Positions 1 to 6,888 of a DNA stretch of 43,242 nt are shown one piece after another. This DNA comes from an uncultured Veillonella sp. (lineage in GTDB: Bacteria; Bacillota; Negativicutes; Veillonellales; Veillonellaceae), in assembly GCA_900549805.1 (NCBI GenBank), contig URPV01000006.1, forward strand, positions 1-43,242, in the 5' to 3' direction. The position numbers and the translations under genes were made by a program. The notes under the pieces were generated by a model. That model saw only the letters and a list, made by a program, of their open reading frames with translations. It ran no database searches and had not been told where the DNA came from. Numbering within the stretch: position 1 is the stretch's first letter; each line of letters opens with the position of its first letter.

Positions 1-74
1 TTTTTTTTTTTTTTTTAATGATACGGCGACCACCGAGATCTACACTCTTTCCCTACACGACGCTCTTCCGATCT
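1..74. other. Illumina adapter contamination preceded by poly-T
   Basis: Positions 17-74 are a 58-base match, from memory, to the Illumina P5/TruSeq universal adapter: it starts AATGATACGGCGACCACCGA and ends CTCTTCCGATCT. Sixteen T precede it. A read running through a short insert into the adapter and then off the end of the template gives adapter followed by poly-A; its reverse complement gives the order seen here. This is library sequence and should be trimmed; genomic sequence starts at about 75. Confidence 0.97.
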
Positions 75-75
75 T

Positions 76-115
76 AACAAGGAAAATTATACATCGTATA
101 ATTTTCCTTGTTTTT
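76..115 (+). terminator. Perfect 17-bp hairpin with T-tail
   Basis: AACAAGGAAAATTATAC (76-92) is the exact reverse complement of 96-112, with a 3-nt ATC loop and TTTTT at 111-115. This is the shape of an intrinsic terminator, presumably for a gene lost off the left edge. A strong hairpin at an assembly end may also be why the contig stops here. Confidence 0.65.
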
Positions 116-158
116 CTCTGTAGGAGGATTAAATTCCTCTTAGATTTAGGGCTGTCTA

Positions 159-167
159 TGATAAAAT
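159..167 (+). promoter_or_regulatory. Extended -10 candidate for the DedA operon
   Basis: TGATAAAAT at 159-167 (TG, 1 nt, TAAAAT) lies 34 nt upstream of the DedA start. No convincing -35 element is visible, so this would be an extended -10 promoter. Confidence 0.35.
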
Positions 168-201
168 ATAAAGAGTACAGGTAACAATAAGGAGAAAGAT
201 T

Positions 202-789
202 GTGGAATACCTTATTCACTTTATGGAAACGTATGGCTACTTGGCCATGTTTATATGTATGGTTTTGGAGAATGCCAATATACCAATTCCTTCAGAGGTT
301 ATTTTAGGTTTTGCGGGTTATCTCATCGCCCAAGGAATCTTTGATATGCATACCACTATGATTGTGGGGATTGCAGCAGGTGTGGTAGGATCTATTATTT
401 CCTACTGGATGGGAGAATACGGGGGGCGCCCCCTCCTCCTGAAGTACGGTAAGTACATCTTCTTCAACGAGAAAAAGTTCGATATGGCGGAGAAGCTTTT
501 CAATAAGTATGGTGGGCTGGCGGTCTTTATCGGTCGCCTTTTACCAGGGGTGAGGACCTTTATTTCCTTCCCTGCAGGTATGGCTCGCTACCCAATGGTG
601 CCTTTTGTCGTGTGGACCATTCTAGGCACGGTTCCTTGGACCATTCTTTTAGTTTACCTAGGCCATATCTTAGGGGCCCATTGGGAAGATTTAATCCAAT
701 ATAACCATATCTTCCTTGAAGTGGTTGTAGTAGTATTTCTTGTTCTGGCTGCCTTTTTTGGCATCCGTTATTGGCGGAATAAAAGGTAG
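202..789 (+). CDS. DedA family membrane protein
   Basis: 195-residue polytopic membrane protein of the DedA/SNARE-associated (VTT) family. Members are linked to recycling of undecaprenyl phosphate or other lipid carriers across the cytoplasmic membrane and to envelope homeostasis; the exact substrate here is inferred. Visible family features are ENANIPIPSE near residue 23, a reentrant-type hydrophobic region, and the hallmark GRLLPGVRTF followed by PAGMARYP around residues 112-130, then a C-terminal hydrophobic helix ending in a basic tail (RYWRNKR). The start is GTG at 202, with AAGGAGA at 189-195 as ribosome binding site. It is the first gene of an operon; the next start is only 14 nt after the stop, which fits joint work with the glycosyltransferase on lipid-linked sugars. 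Confidence 0.9.
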   Translation: MEYLIHFMETYGYLAMFICMVLENANIPIPSEVILGFAGYLIAQGIFDMHTTMIVGIAAGVVGSIISYWMGEYGGRPLLLKYGKYIFFNEKKFDMAEKLFNKYGGLAVFIGRLLPGVRTFISFPAGMARYPMVPFVVWTILGTVPWTILLVYLGHILGAHWEDLIQYNHIFLEVVVVVFLVLAAFFGIRYWRNKR

Positions 790-803
790 GAGGCTGACTC
801 ATT

Positions 804-2393
804 ATGCGCTTGCATAAGACGACCATCGTTCTCTTTATCATAGCCCTCCTATTCTTTATGGTGGGTAATCCTTGGCTACCTATTACGGACCCTGTAGAGT
901 CTAACTATGCCCTGACAGCCAAGGAGATGGTAATGACTGGCGATTGGCTGTCGCCGCAAATTTATGGGCACTATTGGTACGACAAGCCCATCATGGTTTA
1001 CTGGCTCTTAGCCTTGTCTTTTAAGGTCTTTGGCTTTGCTGATTGGGCTGCCCGTATGCCGTCGGGTATCATGGGAGCTGCTTCTATAGCTCTTCTTTAC
1101 CAAATGATGCGGACCGACACCAAACGACGGATTATATCCTTATCTGCAGCAGCTATCATGGGAACGTCTCTTCTCTTCTGGCCAGTTGCTCATGGGATCG
1201 TAACGGATATGATCCTCCTCTTCACGACTGTGGGAACCTGGGGGTATGCCTACCGAGGCCTAACCCAAGACTCGACTAGGGCTATGGTCTTGGCCTATGT
1301 GTTTGCGGGCTTAGGCGTCCTTACTAAGGGGCCTGTGGCCCTTGTTTTGCCAGGCCTTCTGCTCCTTGTTTTCGTGGCTTATATGCGATCTTGGACCATG
1401 CTAAAGCGACTCTTTTCCTGGCAGGGCCTCGTGGCCTTTGTTTTGGTGGCAGGGCCTTGGTACCTCTATATGTACCTGACTCACGGTATGGACTTCCTCA
1501 ATGGTTTCTTGGGACTCAATAATGTAACTCGAGCTACCCAGTCTGAACACCCTGAGAATAATGTGTGGTGGTACTACATTGCCTTGACATTGGGGGCTAT
1601 GATGCCTTGGACAGGGGTCTTTATTTATGGCCTTTATAAGAGTGTGAAAGCCCGGACGCCTGCCTGCGTTTACTGCCTGATTATGGGCTTAGGGACAGTG
1701 GTCTTTTACAGCTGTATGGCCACTAAGTATCCAACCTATACCTTTATCAGTATAATTCCTTTTTCTGTCATCGCGGCTGTGGGCTTGGTACAGGCTTTCA
1801 AGCCGGGCAGTTCTAAGCACTTAGAGTGGTGGCTCATCTTGCCGACCCTCCTCTTATGGTTAGCCTATGGGGTGGGAACTCGCTTCCTCCATTGGGGCTT
1901 CTGGTACCTACTTTATATCTTTGTAGCCCTCTTTGGCCTAGGTCTTATCCACTGCCACCTACGTCGCAATCGTTACGTCATACCGGTTTTGGTGGCTGTA
2001 GGGACCATGGTTATTTCTTCTGTCGTCATTACTGAGGGACTAGTTCCCCTTATTCATCAGCGGTCTTCTACGGGCCTTTTGGAAGCCGTAGAAGGGACAG
2101 ATCGCCATCTCTATTACTATAATGCCTATGCGACTTCCTTGGATTATTACACGGGCAAGTCCTTGGTTAAGATTAAGGGGCCGGCGGACTCTAAGCGGTC
2201 TGAAGCCTGGGAAGGTAAGTATAAGATGGCACAGATTGATCAAGCTGATTTGGCTCCTAAACTGGCTGCAGGGGAGTCAGTTATGATCTTTGTTCCCAAG
2301 ACTGAAGAAACGAATTTTGCCCAATCTCCTTTGGCTCCCTATGTGAAGGTACAGGAGGTCTTGGATAGGACGACTATTTACGTTAATCGATAA
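804..2393 (+). CDS. ArnT/PMT-like glycosyltransferase (GT39/GT83 type)
   Basis: 529-residue integral membrane glycosyltransferase of the GT-C fold, resembling ArnT and protein mannosyltransferases. Such enzymes move a sugar from a polyprenyl-phosphate donor onto lipid A, protein or another acceptor on the outer side of the membrane. The N-terminal helix is followed by a catalytic-type acidic loop, DPVESNYALTAKEM, then GHYWYDKPIMVYWLLA and an ARMPS segment, the usual order in ArnT-like proteins. About ten hydrophobic helices follow, then a soluble C-terminal domain of roughly 100 residues (from about 430). AGGAGG at 788-793 sits before ATG 804. The upstream DedA gene fits shared lipid-carrier chemistry. 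The acceptor cannot be deduced; in a diderm Firmicute, lipid A modification is possible. Confidence 0.85.
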   Translation: MRLHKTTIVLFIIALLFFMVGNPWLPITDPVESNYALTAKEMVMTGDWLSPQIYGHYWYDKPIMVYWLLALSFKVFGFADWAARMPSGIMGAASIALLYQMMRTDTKRRIISLSAAAIMGTSLLFWPVAHGIVTDMILLFTTVGTWGYAYRGLTQDSTRAMVLAYVFAGLGVLTKGPVALVLPGLLLLVFVAYMRSWTMLKRLFSWQGLVAFVLVAGPWYLYMYLTHGMDFLNGFLGLNNVTRATQSEHPENNVWWYYIALTLGAMMPWTGVFIYGLYKSVKARTPACVYCLIMGLGTVVFYSCMATKYPTYTFISIIPFSVIAAVGLVQAFKPGSSKHLEWWLILPTLLLWLAYGVGTRFLHWGFWYLLYIFVALFGLGLIHCHLRRNRYVIPVLVAVGTMVISSVVITEGLVPLIHQRSSTGLLEAVEGTDRHLYYYNAYATSLDYYTGKSLVKIKGPADSKRSEAWEGKYKMAQIDQADLAPKLAAGESVMIFVPKTEETNFAQSPLAPYVKVQEVLDRTTIYVNR

Positions 2394-2398
2394 ATTGA

Positions 2399-3283
2399 AT
2401 GGATATAAGTGAGGTTCTTGTGTTATTTGACCCAGTAACGTTAGACGCGCAACAAGAGAAGGACTTTGAAACCTTCGTGGATTCCTTTGATTCACGGATT
2501 CGCCAAGGGGTGGCAAGCTATTTAGAAAAGCTCCTTTCCTTTTCAGGCCCTATGGTTTTTAATCCCTGGGGGGACCAAGATCCTGATTATGATATAGCGG
2601 ATGCGCCTAAGAAACGGCGGCAGAACTTTATGGCCTACCTCCTGCCTCGTATAGGGAGAGCTTCTCATATGATTGTAGCGGAAGCTGTGGGCTATCAAGG
2701 AGGCCGCTTTACGGGGATTGCCATCACCTGTGAGCGAATGCTCTTGGGGTATCATCATGCTATTGAGTCGTCTGCAGTAGCGCCTTTACAATTGTGGCGT
2801 ACATCGGATGCAGATTCTCCCTATATAGCTAAGGGAACCCAAAAGGATAAGGGCTTTAATGAACCCACCGATACGGTGGTATGGTCTGCCATGGTTGAAG
2901 CAGGCATTAATACCTATGATTCTATCTTGTGGAATATATTCCCCTTCCACCCTCATAAGTCCAAGGCTGCCCTAACTAATCGAACTCCATCCGAAGGGGA
3001 GTTGGCTATTGGGTGGGATTATATGAAGGATTTGTTAGACCTTCATCAGACCTGTGCGGCTCTTTACCAAGAGGGGGCGTCTTACCCTATGAAAGAGGGA
3101 GCCCGGCTGGCCCAAGATTTGCCGGGAAGTCAGACCAATCCCATCCTGGCCGTAGGCCGTAAGTGTGCGGGTGTCCTAGAGACCTTTGGCGTTCCATCTA
3201 TAGCTCTCCGTCACCCTGCTAATGGGGGTGCTAGCGAATACCGTCGTAATTTTATGGATGCTATTAGGCATAGATCCTTATAG
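2399..3283 (+). CDS. Uracil-DNA glycosylase superfamily protein
   Basis: 294-residue cytosolic protein resembling a bacterial branch of the UDG superfamily. Recognisable segments are AEAVGYQGGRFTGIAITCER (residues about 94-113), WNIFPFHPHKS followed by NRTPSEGE (about 180-200), and HPANGGASEYRRNF near the C-terminus, equivalent to the UDG leucine-loop histidine motif. Family members excise uracil or related bases, but the activity of this branch is not established from sequence. The ATG at 2399 lies 5 nt after the upstream stop and has no good ribosome site. An in-frame GTG at 2420 has GAGG at 2411-2414 and would give a protein 7 residues shorter; it may be the true start. Last gene of the operon, followed by a terminator at 3371. 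Confidence 0.75.
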   Translation: MDISEVLVLFDPVTLDAQQEKDFETFVDSFDSRIRQGVASYLEKLLSFSGPMVFNPWGDQDPDYDIADAPKKRRQNFMAYLLPRIGRASHMIVAEAVGYQGGRFTGIAITCERMLLGYHHAIESSAVAPLQLWRTSDADSPYIAKGTQKDKGFNEPTDTVVWSAMVEAGINTYDSILWNIFPFHPHKSKAALTNRTPSEGELAIGWDYMKDLLDLHQTCAALYQEGASYPMKEGARLAQDLPGSQTNPILAVGRKCAGVLETFGVPSIALRHPANGGASEYRRNFMDAIRHRSL

Positions 3284-3370
3284 ATAAGAGGCTGGTAAGT
3301 CCTACATAATAAATTGACTAGTCGTAGTTTCCTGTTCTATTAGTATAGACCAATAGTTGTAAATACCTCT

Positions 3371-3396
3371 AAGGCCCCTCTGGGGCCTTGTTTTTT
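3371..3396 (+). terminator. Intrinsic terminator after UDG-like gene
   Basis: AAGGCCCC-TCT-GGGGCCTT (3371-3389) is a perfect GC-rich 8-bp stem followed by G and six T. It closes the DedA operon. About 80 nt without a recognisable feature lie between the UDG-like stop and this stem. Confidence 0.9.
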
Positions 3397-3451
3397 ATTT
3401 CTACAAAGAGAGTGGCTTTCAGGGGAAAGAATTTTTAAGGAGGAAAGAGCT

Positions 3452-3480
3452 TTTAAAGAGAAAAGACTATATGCTATAAT
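3452..3480 (+). promoter_or_regulatory. Promoter of rnj leader
   Basis: Extended -10 TGCTATAAT at 3472-3480, with a weak TTTAAA at the -35 distance (3452-3457). Predicted +1 is near 3486, giving an untranslated leader of about 280 nt before the RNase J start. Confidence 0.65.
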
Positions 3481-3485
3481 ACACT

Positions 3486-3700
3486 TAACTGATTAAGGAA
3501 CTCACGCCTTTTTCAACACTAGATCGGATATAGACTCCCGCTCTTGCGGTTGAGTATGTATAGTTGCCAAGCAACAAAACAAACAGACAAAAGAATCTGC
3601 TAGAACAGCCCTATGAGAGAACGGACCAGGATACAATCCTGCCTCAACGCTTTGTTGAGAAGACTGGCTGCTCTTGTTTTCTTGCGGATATTTGCCTCTG
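3486..3700 (+). ncRNA. Structured 5' leader of rnj, unknown class
   Basis: No ORF with a ribosome site was found, but there are many base-paired elements: ACTC-CCGC-TCTT-GCGG-TT-GAGT (3534-3555), GTTGC-CAA-GCAAC (3563-3575), an outer helix CAGCC/GGCTG (3606-3610 with 3666-3670) enclosing CAGGAT-ACA-ATCCTG and CTCAAC-GCTTT-GTTGAG (3643-3659). The segment GTTGAGAAG...GGC (3654-3668) can instead pair with GCCTTTTTCAAC (3506-3517), which would break the local hairpin. I compared it by eye with T-box, SAM, cobalamin, 6S, tmRNA and SRP consensus elements and recognise none. Either a cis-regulatory leader of RNase J or a separate small RNA; no terminator is seen before the gene. Confidence 0.55.
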
Positions 3701-3764
3701 TTTCCTACTGCTTAGGCTGGAGATCAAAGACTAGTACTATGTGAATATATATGGGAGGAAACTC

Positions 3765-5801
3765 GTGGAAACAAAACAAGAAGTACAAGTGACGAAGACT
3801 GCACAGGCCCCACAAGAAGGGGAAGCCCGTCAAAGTCGCCGTCCCGCTAATCATCGTCCGCGTCGTCCACAAGGTCAAGGGACTGATGGCCAAGGACATC
3901 AAACTAAGTCGGCTCATCGTCGTCCTACTAAGGACCAAGGGCAAGAGGGGGAAGGCAAGGCTAATAACCGCCGCCCTCGTAATAATAACCGAAATACTGA
4001 CAACCAAGGGCGCCGTCTTAGTCATTCTAACAATCGCTCTGATGGGGCTAGTCGCAATACCCGCAATGGGAGCCAAAATGGCAACCGCAATCGCCAACAC
4101 ATCCGCACCCAAGAGCCTATGAATCCAGAAATCAAACCGTTGGATCCAAAGGGTAAGTTGATGATTATCCCTTTGGGTGGTCTCGGTGAAATCGGTAAAA
4201 ATATGACTGTCTTCCAATACGAAAATGACATCGTTGTATTGGATGCTGGTTTAGCCTTCCCTGGGGAAGATCTCCACGGTGTGGATATCGTTATTCCTGA
4301 TATGTCCTACCTTATCGAAAATAAGGATAAGGTGCGGGCTATCTGTATTACCCATGGTCATGAAGACCATATCGGTGCCTTGTCCTATCTTATGCGCCAG
4401 GTGGATGCGCCGGTCTATGCGACTGACCTTGTATGTGGCCTCATGGAAAATAAACTCAAGGAAAATCGCGTATCCAATAAGAACCTCAACGTCATTGCCG
4501 CTGGTGACGAAATTAAGGCTGGTTGTATGACCGTTGGTTTTATTCAAACCAACCACTCCATCCCTGATTCCTGTGGTATTTATTTCCGCACACCGGTGGG
4601 GACCGTGGTTCATACAGGGGACTTTAAAATCGACCAAACGCCTGTGGATGGCAAGATGTTCGACCTTCATAAGTTTGCAGAATTGGGTAATGAAGGGGTT
4701 TTGGCCCTTATGTCTGACTCTACTAACGTAGAAAAACCAGGCACGACTGGGTCTGAATCCACCGTAGGTCCTGCTCTTATGAAAGCGGTGCGCGAAGCTA
4801 AAGGCCGCGTAATTTTGGCTACATTCGCATCTAACGTATCTCGTATTCAACAAGCCATCGATGCGGCTGTAAAAACCCATCGCAAGGTGGTTGTTATGGG
4901 CCGGTCTATGGTCAATGTAACAGCCATTGCAGAAGAAAAGGGTTACCTCAATGTACCGGCTGGTACCATTGTGGAAGAAGATGAAATGAGACGTCTTCCG
5001 CCTAATCAAGTGATGGTTTTGACGACAGGCTCTCAAGGGGAACCTATGGCAGGTTTATCCCGTATGTCCGTTAATAATCACCGGTCTGTAGAAATCAATC
5101 CAAGCGATACCATTATCATCTCTGCTACGCCAATTCCTGGCAATGAAGCGGCTGTAGGTCGCACCATTGATAACCTTCTTCGCCGGGGTTGTAATGTGGT
5201 GTATGGTAAGGATAAGGGAATCCACGTATCTGGCCACGCCAGTCAGGAAGAACTTAAGATTATGCTCAACTTGGTTCGCCCAGAATACTTCATCCCTGTG
5301 CATGGCGAGTATCGCATGCTTAAAAAGCACGGTGAGTTGGGTGTAGCTATGGGTGTAGACCCTGACAAAGTCCTCATCGGCGACAACGGACAAGTCTTCG
5401 CCTTTGATGGCAAGACTGGCAAGAAGGATGGCCGCGTACAAGCTGGTCAAGTCTTTGTCGATGGTTTGGGCGTTGGTGATGTGGGCAATATCGTTATCCG
5501 GGACCGCCAACAATTGGCCGAAGAAGGCATGGTTATCGCCGTTATGGCTATGGACCGCCGGTCTGGTAAAATTGTATCTGGTCCAGACCTCGTTTCTCGT
5601 GGTTTTGTCTATGTACGAGATGCAGAAGAGCTTATGGATGAAGCACAACGGCGGGTGGATGATGTCATTGACCGCTGTGAAGCAGAACGGATTAAGGATT
5701 GGACGACTATTAAGCAAAACGTACGGGATGCTTTGGGTAAATTCTTCTATGAAAAGACCCGCCGTCGTCCTATGATCTTGCCGATTATTCAAGACGTATA
5801 A
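3765..5801 (+). CDS. rnj: Ribonuclease J with basic disordered N-terminal extension
   Basis: 678-residue metallo-beta-lactamase/beta-CASP ribonuclease, the Firmicute enzyme with 5'-3' exonuclease and endonuclease activity in mRNA turnover and rRNA maturation. The MBL signature HGHEDH is at residues 197-202. It is preceded by LGGLGEIGKN and followed by TNHSIPDS, HTGDFKID, SDSTN, the beta-CASP region and VHGEYRML. Residues 1 to about 125 are an unusual low-complexity tail rich in Arg, Asn, Gln and Gly, probably disordered and RNA- or partner-binding; common RNase J proteins of about 555 residues lack it. The reading frame is open from GTG 3741, but GGGAGG at 3753-3758, 6 nt before GTG 3765, points to 3765. 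Monocistronic, behind a long structured leader and followed by a hairpin at 5842. Confidence 0.95.
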   Translation: METKQEVQVTKTAQAPQEGEARQSRRPANHRPRRPQGQGTDGQGHQTKSAHRRPTKDQGQEGEGKANNRRPRNNNRNTDNQGRRLSHSNNRSDGASRNTRNGSQNGNRNRQHIRTQEPMNPEIKPLDPKGKLMIIPLGGLGEIGKNMTVFQYENDIVVLDAGLAFPGEDLHGVDIVIPDMSYLIENKDKVRAICITHGHEDHIGALSYLMRQVDAPVYATDLVCGLMENKLKENRVSNKNLNVIAAGDEIKAGCMTVGFIQTNHSIPDSCGIYFRTPVGTVVHTGDFKIDQTPVDGKMFDLHKFAELGNEGVLALMSDSTNVEKPGTTGSESTVGPALMKAVREAKGRVILATFASNVSRIQQAIDAAVKTHRKVVVMGRSMVNVTAIAEEKGYLNVPAGTIVEEDEMRRLPPNQVMVLTTGSQGEPMAGLSRMSVNNHRSVEINPSDTIIISATPIPGNEAAVGRTIDNLLRRGCNVVYGKDKGIHVSGHASQEELKIMLNLVRPEYFIPVHGEYRMLKKHGELGVAMGVDPDKVLIGDNGQVFAFDGKTGKKDGRVQAGQVFVDGLGVGDVGNIVIRDRQQLAEEGMVIAVMAMDRRSGKIVSGPDLVSRGFVYVRDAEELMDEAQRRVDDVIDRCEAERIKDWTTIKQNVRDALGKFFYEKTRRRPMILPIIQDV

Positions 5802-5835
5802 GCCTATAAAAGTCCCAGTGAAATTACAGGGAATA

Positions 5836-5880
5836 TGCTATAATGAGAGTGTATGCAGCCTTGCATACACTCTCATTTTT
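5836..5880 (+). terminator. Terminator overlapping a -10-like box
   Basis: AATGAGAGTGTATGCA (5842-5857) pairs exactly with 5862-5877 around a GCCT loop and is followed by TTTTT, so it can end rnj transcription. Extended -10 TGCTATAAT (5836-5844) overlaps the left arm, so any transcript starting there would begin inside the stem. Confidence 0.75.
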
Positions 5881-5915
5881 ACTATCTTTTATGGAATTAA
5901 AATAGTCAGGTAATT

Positions 5916-6878
5916 ATGACACAAACAAATACACGGGCTATGCTACAAACGGCCTTTTTGACGGCTATTGTAGTGGTGCTCTTCCTCTTGGGATCCACTG
6001 TTCCCTTCTTGGGCTTTTTAGGAACTATCGTAGCGCCGGCTACATTGGGCTTTATTGGAGTTCGTTGGGGAGCGCGTTACGCTATCTTAGGGGGTATTTT
6101 GTCCCTCCTCCTCTTAGGGGGCATCTTCGGCATGTGGGCTACGTCTATGGTGGCTATACCCTTTGTCTTCTTAGGGATTGCTTCCGGTGTGGTCCTCCAC
6201 CTCAAGTGGTCTTATGGGCGGCAAATCGTCATCCCTGCCTTGGCCTTTATGGTGGGCATGGGTGTAACGGTAGGTCTTTCTATGGCTATCATGAATGTAA
6301 ATATGGTGGATACCTTCCAGAACTTATCAGCACAGGTACAGGATGAGATGGTCCAAACCTATGGTCAAATGGGCTTAGAACCGGCACAGCAAAGTGCTAT
6401 GATTTCTCAGGTTAAACAGTCCTTTGACTTTATCAAGGGAGCCTTCCTGGCTTTTGGTTTCGCCATTGCCTCCTTCTATGCTTACCTAGTTCGAATGATT
6501 ACAGGCTGGGGGATGAAGCGCTTTGGCTTTGGGCCCTTGCCTTTCCTTTCTGTGGGCCAATGGCAAATGCCTAAATGGTCTGCCTATTTGCTTGTCCTAG
6601 GTTGGATAGGCCAGTATTGGGGCTCTAAGTATAGTTTAGATGTACTGGCTTGGGTGGTACCTAACCTTGTCATTTTGGGCGCGGCCCTTTGCTTGGTTCA
6701 GGGGATTGCCTCCTTCTGGTATGTTCTAGGTCTCTATCGTTTAGATCCTAAGTTGAGAATTCTGGCCCTTATTATAATTGGTACTTTTATGAGTCAAGGT
6801 TTGATTATCCTTGGACTCGTAGATATTTTATTTGATTTGCGTCGACGTTTATACGCTCGTATGAACAACCGCCGCTAA
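5916..6878 (+). CDS. DUF2232 (YybS-like) membrane protein
   Basis: 320-residue multi-pass membrane protein of the DUF2232/YybS family, function unknown. It opens with hydrophobic segments LTAIVVVLFLLGSTVPFLGF and onward (about four helices up to residue 125), has a soluble stretch rich in Gln and Met (about 130-170), then three or four further helices and a strongly basic C-terminus (RRRLYARMNNRR). Start ATG 5916 has a modest CAGG site at 5907-5910. It is followed after 10 nt by gdpP, then rplI and dnaB; this order (yybS, gdpP/yybT, rplI, dnaC) is conserved in Firmicutes and is the best support for the assignment. Confidence 0.85.
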   Translation: MTQTNTRAMLQTAFLTAIVVVLFLLGSTVPFLGFLGTIVAPATLGFIGVRWGARYAILGGILSLLLLGGIFGMWATSMVAIPFVFLGIASGVVLHLKWSYGRQIVIPALAFMVGMGVTVGLSMAIMNVNMVDTFQNLSAQVQDEMVQTYGQMGLEPAQQSAMISQVKQSFDFIKGAFLAFGFAIASFYAYLVRMITGWGMKRFGFGPLPFLSVGQWQMPKWSAYLLVLGWIGQYWGSKYSLDVLAWVVPNLVILGAALCLVQGIASFWYVLGLYRLDPKLRILALIIIGTFMSQGLIILGLVDILFDLRRRLYARMNNRR

Positions 6879-6888
6879 GGGGATATAT

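Noticed and set aside
3486..3764. T-box, SAM, 6S, tmRNA or SRP RNA before rnj
   Set aside because: None of their conserved sequence elements is seen; kept as structured RNA of unknown class.
4251..5036. 261-codon minus-strand open frame inside rnj
   Set aside because: Fully antisense to conserved RNase J coding sequence, no ribosome site, composition of a shadow frame; same for 5055-5792.
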